Under the pieces are notes generated by a model. The model had not been told where the DNA came from and ran no database searches. It was given only the letters and a program-made list of their open reading frames with translations. The position numbers and the translations under genes are program-made. DNA of 5,694 bases, taken from contig DYDK01000120.1 in assembly GCA_020717935.1 (NCBI GenBank), positions 1 through 5,694 of the forward strand. The letters run 5' to 3'. This DNA is from Desulfocapsa sp. GTDB lineage: Bacteria > Desulfobacterota > Desulfobulbia > Desulfobulbales > Desulfocapsaceae. Shown piece by piece: positions 1 to 5,694 of the stretch. Numbering within the stretch: the stretch's first letter is position 1; each line of letters opens with the position of its first letter.

Positions 1-68
1 GAGCCGCAGCCAAAGATAGCCTGAAGATGAGATGCAATCTGTTCAAGTTATTTGCGGACAGGCCCTAA
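1..68 (+). mobile_element. Probable end of an insertion sequence, left flank (partial)
   Basis: Only the last 68 bases of a putative element are visible. The sequence ends in the 30-bp repeat at 39-68, and an identical copy in inverted orientation lies 5.6 kb away, as expected for IS termini. Reading frame 3 on the + strand is open from base 3 to a TAA at 66-68 and ends in the residues LFKLFADRP. This could be the C-terminus of a transposase that runs into its own terminal repeat. An open frame of about 20 codons is common by chance, so this is weak evidence. I do not recognise the IS family, and no catalytic DDE residues are in view. The alternative reading is that the repeat belongs to an element spanning 39-5646 and that bases 1-38 are host flank. 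Confidence 0.4.
39..68 (+). repeat. Left copy of a perfect 30-bp inverted repeat
   Basis: Bases 39-68 begin CTGTTCAAGTTATTTG and end GGACAGGCCCTAA. Their reverse complement matches 5617-5646 at all 30 positions. Identity stops abruptly on both sides: 1-38 does not align without gaps to the reverse complement of 5647-5694, and the operon-side flanks also differ. A short, perfect repeat with sharp borders is typical of terminal inverted repeats of DDE-transposase elements. The GGGCC-type end faces the operon, which suggests that the element body lies to the left. Confidence 0.95.
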
Positions 69-255
69 GAGGAAACGCGTTGTCCGGCATCGCCCGCTGG
101 GATGGGAATCCCTGCATATCGGGGATACAACCCAACCCGCTCTCTTGTGATGGACAGTTACTCACATTGCGGGGAATATTTTGAGATTTATAGCTATTCC
201 CGAACGAAATTTCATCTATAAATCAACTCGTCATCCATTGGCCAAACTCTCTTTG
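69..255 (+). promoter_or_regulatory. Leader region upstream of tamA; probable promoter region, no strong element
   Basis: This is the only non-coding stretch that could drive the operon if tamA starts at 256. There is no near-consensus sigma-70 promoter. The best weak candidates are TTGCGG at 167-172 with TATAGC at 189-194 (16-bp spacer), and an isolated TATAAA at 217-222 without a convincing -35 box. Bases 99-126 hold three short segments, GGGAT (99-103), ATCCC (108-112) and GGGAT (122-126), that could form two mutually exclusive hairpins. Because the IS-like repeat ends at 68, part of the native promoter may have been replaced, or transcription may enter from the flanking element. These are inferences. 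Confidence 0.35.
171..175 (+). promoter_or_regulatory. Possible ribosome binding site for the alternative tamA TTG start at 181
   Basis: GGGGA lies five bases before the in-frame TTG at 181-183. It is the only purine-rich Shine-Dalgarno-like sequence near any candidate tamA start, since the ATG at 256 is preceded by pyrimidine-rich sequence. It therefore supports the longer reading, although it is a poor match to AGGAGG and would add 25 residues ahead of the signal peptide. Confidence 0.3.
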
Positions 256-2004
256 ATGCGTCAGCTCTCTTTTTTCTTTCTGATGATCTGCCTGTTGTGG
301 CCAGTCGTGGCACGGGGCGGGGAAGTCCTTAAAGTGACGGTCAGTGGTCTGGACGGAGAGCTTGCGACCAATGTTCTGGCCCAGTTGCGCATCTATCAGC
401 AACGAGAGAATGCTTCGCTCAGTACCAATGAGATTCGACGACTGCACCGGCGGGCTGAGGACGACATTGCCCTGGCCCTGGAGCCTCTGGGCTATTATTC
501 GTCGAAAATAGAGGGGGCGCTGGTACAGTCTGATGGAATCTGGCAGGCCTCGTATATCGTCACTCGGGGGGAACCGGTGCGGGTGCGTTCGGTTGTGGTC
601 GAGGCCAGCGGCCCGGGGAGTGGGTTGTCTATTTTTACAGAGTTGAAAACCCAATTTCCCGTGCGGGAAGGGGACATCCTTCATCATCAGCAGTACGAAG
701 AGGGCAAAAAAACACTCCTGCAATGGGCTGTTAAAAATGGATTTATTGAGGCGGGATGGGTCAAAAATGAGATTCAGGTGTACCGGGAGGAGGGGCGTGC
801 TGATATTGTTCTCCAACTTGAGACCGGCCATCGTTTTCTCTTTGGCCAGACGACAGTGAATCCGTTCAATCCTGAGATTATCAGTGATGAGCTTTTAGCT
901 CGTTATCTTCCCTATAAGGCGGGGGAACCTTATTCCCAGAGGGGAATCAGCGAATTGCAGGCCATTTTGTATGGGGCCGGTTTTTTCAGTAAAGTGAGTG
1001 TTGAACCGGAATTTGATAAAACCGTTGATTTACGGGTGCCCATTGGTCTGACCCTCTTGCCAGCCAAACCCAACCGGTATAGTTTTGGTTTGGGTTATGG
1101 CACCGATACCGGCGCCCGCGGCAAGATGGAGTGGCGGAATCGCCTGCTGAATGTCAGTGGCCATCGGGCCCACAGTTCTTTACAGGTTTCGCAACGGCTG
1201 AGCAAGGTTGACGCTGATTATGAGATCCCGATGGCTGATCCCCGTTATGATGTCATGAAATATGCCGGCAGTTACGGCACCGAAGAGTGGGATGGCACCC
1301 AGACCGATCTGCTTTCTGTGGCTGCGGCTCTCAGCCATGCCGGGCCTCGTTTTCAGTACGGGGTTAGTCTTGAGCTTCAGGATGAAAATTATAGCGTTGG
1401 CGTGACCGATGGTTCCAGTTTACTTCTGTTGCCTGGGGGAAGCTGGAGTATGGTGGTTGCTGAAAACAGGATCAACACCGAAAACGGATGGCGGTTTTCG
1501 CTGGATGGGAAGGGGGCCAGCCAGTCTGTTCTTGCCGATGCCTCTTTTCTTCAGATGCAGGCGGGGGTAAAAGCGATTTTCTCGCCATTTGCCAAGTGGC
1601 GCTTGATTGGCCGTGGAACCTTGGGGGGCACGATCGTGGATTCCATTGATGATTTGCCTCCCTCTCTTCGTTTTTATGCCGGCGGGGATCAGAGCGTGCG
1701 GGGCTATGGCTATAAACAGATCGGCCCGGTTGATGCCTCGGGAACCGTGATCGGTGGCCGCTATCTGATGGTGGGCAGCGTGGAAGTGGAGCGAAAGATC
1801 GACCAGTTGTGGAGTGTGGCCGCCTTTTATGATGTCGGCCAGGCGACGAACACGAATACCGATATTGAGCTGAAAAAGAGCGTGGGTATCGGTGGTCGTA
1901 TAACCCTGCCCTTTGGTCAGGCGCGCCTTGATGTGGCCGTGCCGCTGTTTGATGATGATCAGAACGCGTTCCGCATCCATCTTGTTGTGGGAGCGGATCT
2001 GTGA
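256..2004 (+). CDS. tamA: TamA, outer-membrane Omp85-family subunit of the translocation and assembly module
   Basis: This protein is the outer-membrane half of TAM. In characterised proteobacteria TamA assists insertion of a subset of outer-membrane proteins such as autotransporters, working with TamB. Starting at the ATG at 256 gives 582 residues, close to the family length. Residues 1-22 look like a signal peptide: MRQ, a hydrophobic core LSFFFLMICLLWPVV, and likely cleavage after ARG. Three POTRA domains follow, at about 24-104 (with LEPLGYYSSKI), 105-190 and 191-268 (with LYGAGFFSKVSVEP). The Omp85 beta-barrel fills about 272-582. Its hallmark RFYAGGDQSVRGY, at 472-484, carries the VRGY motif of loop 6. 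The end, FRIHLVVGADL, is an intact final barrel strand. An in-frame TTG at 181 would give 607 residues and has a better ribosome binding site, but it puts an atypically long stretch before the signal peptide. The stop overlaps the tamB start. The VRGY motif separates it from a general ORF, and the TamB partner favours TamA over BamA. Confidence 0.95.
   Translation: MRQLSFFFLMICLLWPVVARGGEVLKVTVSGLDGELATNVLAQLRIYQQRENASLSTNEIRRLHRRAEDDIALALEPLGYYSSKIEGALVQSDGIWQASYIVTRGEPVRVRSVVVEASGPGSGLSIFTELKTQFPVREGDILHHQQYEEGKKTLLQWAVKNGFIEAGWVKNEIQVYREEGRADIVLQLETGHRFLFGQTTVNPFNPEIISDELLARYLPYKAGEPYSQRGISELQAILYGAGFFSKVSVEPEFDKTVDLRVPIGLTLLPAKPNRYSFGLGYGTDTGARGKMEWRNRLLNVSGHRAHSSLQVSQRLSKVDADYEIPMADPRYDVMKYAGSYGTEEWDGTQTDLLSVAAALSHAGPRFQYGVSLELQDENYSVGVTDGSSLLLLPGGSWSMVVAENRINTENGWRFSLDGKGASQSVLADASFLQMQAGVKAIFSPFAKWRLIGRGTLGGTIVDSIDDLPPSLRFYAGGDQSVRGYGYKQIGPVDASGTVIGGRYLMVGSVEVERKIDQLWSVAAFYDVGQATNTNTDIELKKSVGIGGRITLPFGQARLDVAVPLFDDDQNAFRIHLVVGADL
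1989..1993 (+). promoter_or_regulatory. Ribosome binding site of tamB
   Basis: GGGAG sits seven bases before the GTG at 2001 and lies within the last codons of tamA. It supports the GTG as the true start, giving a four-base GTGA overlap with the tamA stop. This arrangement fits translational coupling of TamB synthesis to TamA synthesis. Confidence 0.65.
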
Positions 2005-5000
2005 AGCCGTGGCGAGGACTGGTGCGGATTGTTCTGGTGATTGTGCCGGAGGGGATTTTGGTAGCCGTGGTGGCCTGCCTGCTCTTTTTCGGCGTGACCG
2101 AGCAGGGATTGGAGACCGTGGTTCGAATGGCGGTGGATGCCTCGGGCGGGATGATCAGCATTGACAAGGTGCGTGGGCGATTGGCGACCGGCTGGGAGCT
2201 GGAAGGTTTACGGGTCGAGACGGTGGACGCCCTGGTGAGCTGTCGAAAAATGAAGGGGCGGGTACTTGCTCGGGCCTTATGGCAGGGAACGATGCGGCTG
2301 GCCGCTCTGCGTGGAGAAGGTCTGGATATTCTGATCAAGGATTCTGGCCAGGCGACCAGCGATTTTGTCTTGCCTGATTGTGTCTTGCCGATGGCGATCA
2401 TCCTTGACCGGATTGAGGTACAGGAGGTCTTTATTCACGATGACAGCGGCTGGGAGCTGCCCCGAATTGAGCATGTCAGCATGGAAGTGTCGGCCCGAGG
2501 TGATCAGATTCGTATTCACAAGGCCGAGGCCATGACCTCGTGGTCATCCCTGCATTTTCAGGGAAGCATGGGGCTGGGGAACAAGTGGCCCCTTGATTGG
2601 CAAGGGGGACTGGTTATCAGCGAAAGCGGTCTTGGCGCAGGGGTTGATCCGGTAGTTGCTGATTTTGTGGTCAGTGGCACGGCCTCCGAGCCGGTGGCTC
2701 AGATTGCCATGCAGACACCGGCGCCGACCACGATGCATCTGGCCATTTTTGATCTCTTTAATGATATTCATTGGCAGGCAGAGAGCAATCTGGCTCAGAT
2801 CAAACTGGCGGATCTGTTTGCCGATTGGCCGGCGCTGGTTGCGAGCAATGTGTTCCTCAAGGTTTCAGGGGATGTGAATGGGTATCAGGGGGCGGCGCGC
2901 TGCGAAGGGCTGGTTTGGGACGATATGCCGCAGACAGCCAGTGATCAACACTTTCCGCAGATACCTGTTGATGCCGAGTTGACGGGTGATTCTCATGGGT
3001 TGAAGGTCTCTTCCCTGGTGGCGAAGCTGCCTGATGAGGCGGGACAGGTATCGTTGCAGGGTTTATTGGATTGGCAGGAGGGGGTGCGTTGGCAGTTTAC
3101 TCTGACTGGCAACGATATTGACCCACAGGCCTTTTTTCCTGACTGGCACGGGCGGATGAACGCTACTGTCAGCGCCCGTGGTCAGGCCCAGGGGGATGAT
3201 TTCAGCGCCGAAACGGAGCTGGTCAGCCTTACTGGTGAACTGCACGGCTATCCCCTTTCCGGCGGCGGTTCTTTGAGTGTTGATAATAAAGGGGTACAGG
3301 TGCGGGAGATGCGGTTGCAAAGCGGGAAGTCTCGTCTGAGTGTCAGTGGCGAGGCTGGCAGCGCCCTTGACTTGCAGGCGCGATTGGAGAGTGAAAATCT
3401 TGGCAATCTGTTGCCCGGGGCTAGCGGCATAGTGCGACTGCGGGCGTCGTTGCAAGGGGATCGGAGTGAGCCCCGCTATTCATTTGAGCTGGCTGGGAGC
3501 AATCTCTCTTATCAGGAAAATCAGGCGCAGTCTTTGACCGGGGAAGGAAAGGGGGTAATCAGCAGGCAAGGGGGAGTTGCAATGCGCCTTGCCGGAAGTG
3601 GCTTGCAACATGGTTCGCAGGTTTTTTCTTCATTTTTGGCCGAGCTCAGCGGCACAGTGGAGAGTCATCAGTTGCAGGCTCAGGTGCAGGGAGCGCCTGG
3701 CAATCTGAATATGATGGTGGCGGGGAGATTTACGGAAAAGAACATGACCGCCTGGCAAGGAGAGATTCAGGAACTTTTCCTGCGTATGGAGTCGTATGGA
3801 AACTGGCAGTTGCACGAAACTGTGCCGGCGCTCATTGACCAGGGAAAGGTCGAGATGGGCTCGATCTGTCTGCGACAGGGAGCAGCCAAGGTGTGTGGCG
3901 ATGGTGGCTGGCAGATCTCTGAGAATAACTGGCAGGTCAATGTCGGCCTTGATTCCTTTGCCACAGACTTGCTGTATCAGTGGCGCCTGCTTTCCCATCC
4001 GGTTACCGGCATGATGACCGGCTCCCTGCGCCTGAGGGGAAATGGGGGGCGGATGGTCAGTGGTGTGGCCGACATGAGGATGCCCGAGTTGCGGATTCCT
4101 TTCCTGGACGAAGAGGACAAACAACAATTCGTGCAATGGACGGACAATCAGTTATATCTGGAATTAATGGATTCCAAGCTGGTCGGTATGGCGAGGGTTC
4201 ATTTCCAGACGGGTGGTTCCCTGGACAGCTCATGCACCATTGATCATTTCGGTGATCTTTCTGCTTCGTGGCGGGAATTGCCGTTGCGCGGAGAAATTGG
4301 TCTGGATATCAAAGAACTGGGGGCAATTGCTTCGCTCTTGAATTCGTCAGGGGTGGCCAGGCCAAGCGGCGCCCTGCAAGGAAGATTTTCGCTGGCAGGG
4401 CAAACGGGAAGTCCGCAGGTGAATGGAGAACTGCGGCAGACCAGCGGTTCCATCAGTTTTCCGGCGGCGGGGATTACCGTAGAGGATCTGCGGTTACAAA
4501 TACACGAAAAGGGCGAAGGGCAGGGAATGGGTGTGCTCGTTGAAGCAGCATCCGGCCCTGGGAAAATTGCTTTTACTGGAGTTGTTGCGAGGAAGGAAGG
4601 GGAATGGCAGCTGGACGGCACAGTCACGGGCCATGATTTTGCGGTGGCTGGGCGGCCCGAGGTTGATATCCTTATTGATCCTGATCTGAATGTGAAGATT
4701 CGTGACGGAGTGGTCCTGGTTGGTGGGAAGGTGCGGGTGCCACACGCCTTTGTTGCCATCAATACGGTGGATGAATCGGTGACGGTTTCTCGTGATGTAC
4801 GAATTATGGATGCCGGAGCCGAGGAAAAAAAGGTGGCCTTGCCTTTGCGGGGTTCGGTGCTTGTCGAGCTTGGCGATGAGGTCAGTATTGACTCTTTTGG
4901 CTTGCAAGGACAGGTGCAGGGGAGTGTGACGGTCAGTGATCTGTCCACCTGGCCGCTGGGCGGCAAAGGGGAACTCCTTTTGCAGAAAGGGTCGTATGTG

Positions 5001-5570
5001 ATTAAGGATCGGGTCTTAGATATTTCGCGGGGACGGTTTTTCTTCCTGGGCGGCCCTCTGAGCAATCCTGGCATTGATGTCCTGGCCCAGAAAAAGGTCA
5101 AAAACAAGGTTGTTGGGGTGCTGGTTTCGGGAACGGTCAATGATATGGATCTGAAACTTTTTTCTGATCCGCCCATGCCTGAAAACCAAATTTTAACCGA
5201 GCTGCTGGCGGGCCAGTCGTCTGCCAAAAAGAAGAGTCAGAATGCTGCTGGAGAGCCATCTGTGGAAAACGAACGACCGGTGCAAAGGGTGGTGGGCAAC
5301 ATTTTTTCACAATTAGAAGATCAGTTTGCCTTGAATACTATTTATATGGAAAGCGGTTCGCAGTTTGCTGATCCTGCACGGGCCTCGGATATCTCGGTAA
5401 TGATTGGCCGAGAGGTGTTTACGGATCTGTTCATCAGCTATGGTTATGACCCATTTCGGGCCGCTGGAATTTTCAGGGCCAGATATGATCTATGGAAGGG
5501 ATTTTCGGTGGAGACCGAGCTTGGCGCTGATCAGACCGGCGCCGATCTGCTCTGGTCAATTGAAAAATAG
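2001..5570 (+). CDS. tamB: TamB, inner-membrane-anchored AsmA-like subunit of the translocation and assembly module (DUF490/TamB domain)
   Basis: This 1189-residue protein is the periplasm-spanning partner of TamA. In studied bacteria TamB is held in the inner membrane by one N-terminal helix. It forms a long beta-taco groove and touches TamA through its C-terminus. It belongs to the AsmA-like proteins (with YhdP and YdbH) implicated in phospholipid transport to the outer membrane, and it also has a role in outer-membrane protein assembly. Here a hydrophobic segment at about 10-32 is the anchor. It is followed by TamB-like sequence (SIDKVRGRLATGWELEGLRV) near 53-72. Residues 75-980 are beta-rich, with alternating polar and hydrophobic residues and no enzymatic motif. 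The TamB domain fills about 985-1189. Its landmarks are GKGELLLQKGSYVI (988), GRFFFLGGPLSNPGIDVLA (1011-1029), LFSDPPMPENQILTELLAG (1053-1071) and ISYGYDPF (1145-1152). The end is complete, with DLLWSIEK. A polar linker at 1072-1093 interrupts the domain. The length is similar to E. coli TamB. The GTG start is supported by the Shine-Dalgarno at 1989. Confidence 0.95.
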   Translation: MKPWRGLVRIVLVIVPEGILVAVVACLLFFGVTEQGLETVVRMAVDASGGMISIDKVRGRLATGWELEGLRVETVDALVSCRKMKGRVLARALWQGTMRLAALRGEGLDILIKDSGQATSDFVLPDCVLPMAIILDRIEVQEVFIHDDSGWELPRIEHVSMEVSARGDQIRIHKAEAMTSWSSLHFQGSMGLGNKWPLDWQGGLVISESGLGAGVDPVVADFVVSGTASEPVAQIAMQTPAPTTMHLAIFDLFNDIHWQAESNLAQIKLADLFADWPALVASNVFLKVSGDVNGYQGAARCEGLVWDDMPQTASDQHFPQIPVDAELTGDSHGLKVSSLVAKLPDEAGQVSLQGLLDWQEGVRWQFTLTGNDIDPQAFFPDWHGRMNATVSARGQAQGDDFSAETELVSLTGELHGYPLSGGGSLSVDNKGVQVREMRLQSGKSRLSVSGEAGSALDLQARLESENLGNLLPGASGIVRLRASLQGDRSEPRYSFELAGSNLSYQENQAQSLTGEGKGVISRQGGVAMRLAGSGLQHGSQVFSSFLAELSGTVESHQLQAQVQGAPGNLNMMVAGRFTEKNMTAWQGEIQELFLRMESYGNWQLHETVPALIDQGKVEMGSICLRQGAAKVCGDGGWQISENNWQVNVGLDSFATDLLYQWRLLSHPVTGMMTGSLRLRGNGGRMVSGVADMRMPELRIPFLDEEDKQQFVQWTDNQLYLELMDSKLVGMARVHFQTGGSLDSSCTIDHFGDLSASWRELPLRGEIGLDIKELGAIASLLNSSGVARPSGALQGRFSLAGQTGSPQVNGELRQTSGSISFPAAGITVEDLRLQIHEKGEGQGMGVLVEAASGPGKIAFTGVVARKEGEWQLDGTVTGHDFAVAGRPEVDILIDPDLNVKIRDGVVLVGGKVRVPHAFVAINTVDESVTVSRDVRIMDAGAEEKKVALPLRGSVLVELGDEVSIDSFGLQGQVQGSVTVSDLSTWPLGGKGELLLQKGSYVIKDRVLDISRGRFFFLGGPLSNPGIDVLAQKKVKNKVVGVLVSGTVNDMDLKLFSDPPMPENQILTELLAGQSSAKKKSQNAAGEPSVENERPVQRVVGNIFSQLEDQFALNTIYMESGSQFADPARASDISVMIGREVFTDLFISYGYDPFRAAGIFRARYDLWKGFSVETELGADQTGADLLWSIEK

Positions 5571-5608
5571 GGAATTCGGAAAATATTGATGTATCTGAAT
5601 TGGACCCT
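5569..5608 (+). terminator. Weak hairpin after tamB, possible but atypical terminator
   Basis: AATTCGGA at 5573-5580 can pair with TCTGAATT at 5594-5601 (eight pairs, one of them G-U in RNA) around a 13-base loop. AGGG at 5569-5572 can add four pairs with CCCT at 5605-5608 across a three-base bulge. The stem begins inside the tamB stop codon. It is AU-rich, and no run of T follows, so it does not meet the usual intrinsic-terminator pattern. It may be chance, or it may be a 3' end stabiliser. Confidence 0.22.
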
Positions 5609-5616
5609 GATTTGAG

Positions 5617-5646
5617 TTAGGGCCTGTCCGCAAATAACTTGAACAG
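5617..5646 (-). repeat. Right copy of the perfect 30-bp inverted repeat
   Basis: Bases 5617-5646 begin TTAGGGCCTGTCCG and end AACTTGAACAG. They are the exact reverse complement of 39-68. The copy starts 46 bases after the tamB stop, so the pair frames the tamAB operon with little extra sequence. As on the left, the GGGCC end points at the operon, and the sequence beyond the repeat (5647 onward) differs from its left counterpart. That pattern fits two opposite ends, or ends of two different elements, sharing only the terminal repeat. Confidence 0.95.
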
Positions 5647-5694
5647 CGATTTTCGCATAGTTGCTCCATGTAACAGTGAGGCAATCCCAAAGCG
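5617..5694 (-). mobile_element. Probable end of an insertion sequence, right flank (partial)
   Basis: The last 78 bases begin with the terminal-type repeat and continue into sequence of unknown identity that would be the interior of a second IS copy. On the minus strand, a frame starting at the window edge is open for 25 codons to the TAA at 5617-5619. It ends in the same LFKLFADRP residues, as it must because the repeat is identical; outside the repeat it reads ATMRKS. No transposase start, catalytic residues or ribosome binding site are visible. It could be either the left or the right end of the element. Confidence 0.4.

Noticed and set aside
146..166. TGTGA ... TCACA inverted half-sites resembling a CRP site
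   Set aside because: The half-sites are 11 bases apart instead of the 6 of a CRP site, so they do not fit the known operator. A five-base match pair is likely by chance.
223..831. Minus-strand open frame (202 codons) opposite the start of tamA
   Set aside because: It overlaps the signal peptide and POTRA coding sequence on the other strand, and its low-complexity basic composition has no domain.
256..2004. Could the Omp85 gene be BamA rather than TamA?
   Set aside because: It has three POTRA domains rather than five, is near 580 residues, carries a TamA-like VRGY context and is directly followed by tamB. All of these favour TamA.
2028..2100. Pro-Glu inside the TamB N-terminal hydrophobic segment as a sign of a broken anchor
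   Set aside because: Residues 18-32 after the Pro-Glu still give a continuous hydrophobic run long enough for a signal anchor, so the membrane segment appears functional.
1472..2401. Minus-strand open frame (309 codons) across the tamA-tamB junction
   Set aside because: It is antisense to two well-supported genes, rich in Arg, Ser and Pro, and has no motif or plausible ribosome binding site. It is a shadow frame.
4244..5227. Long minus-strand open frame (327 codons) inside tamB
   Set aside because: It lies wholly antisense to the conserved TamB domain, is rich in Ser, Thr and Pro, and has no recognisable domain. It is explained by the codon usage of the sense gene.

Overview
The window is a compact two-gene operon, tamA then tamB, on the + strand, with a perfect 30-bp inverted repeat on each side. 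tamA encodes an outer-membrane Omp85-family protein with three POTRA domains. tamB encodes a large AsmA-like/TamB protein anchored in the inner membrane. Together they specify the translocation and assembly module (TAM), a Gram-negative envelope-spanning complex. The host is therefore a diderm bacterium. The moderately GC-rich sequence and the protein style suggest a proteobacterium, possibly a Desulfobacterota/deltaproteobacterial relative, but this is a guess from appearance and not a taxonomic assignment.

Layout: 1-38 is unidentified sequence outside the left repeat. 39-68 is the left copy of the repeat. 69-255 is a leader with weak promoter-like and hairpin sequences. 256-2004 is tamA; an alternative TTG start at 181 is possible. 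2001-5570 is tamB, which overlaps tamA by four bases (GTGA). 5571-5616 is a short trailer with a weak hairpin. 5617-5646 is the right copy of the repeat, and 5647-5694 is unidentified sequence outside it.

How the genes work together: TamA forms a beta-barrel in the outer membrane with periplasmic POTRA domains. TamB starts with one inner-membrane anchor, spans the periplasm as a long beta-rich hydrophobic groove, and ends in the conserved TamB domain that docks on TamA. The stop/start overlap and a good ribosome binding site for tamB suggest coupled synthesis of the two partners.

The genes belong to a known system. The notable feature is the framing: the repeats look like insertion-sequence ends, apparently with their tips pointing at the operon, so tamAB may sit between two IS copies or inside a composite element. 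The window stops 38 and 48 bp beyond the repeats. The flanking elements therefore cannot be identified here, and contig breaks at repeated IS copies could explain the window limits. I found no RNA gene, CRISPR array or undescribed multi-gene system.
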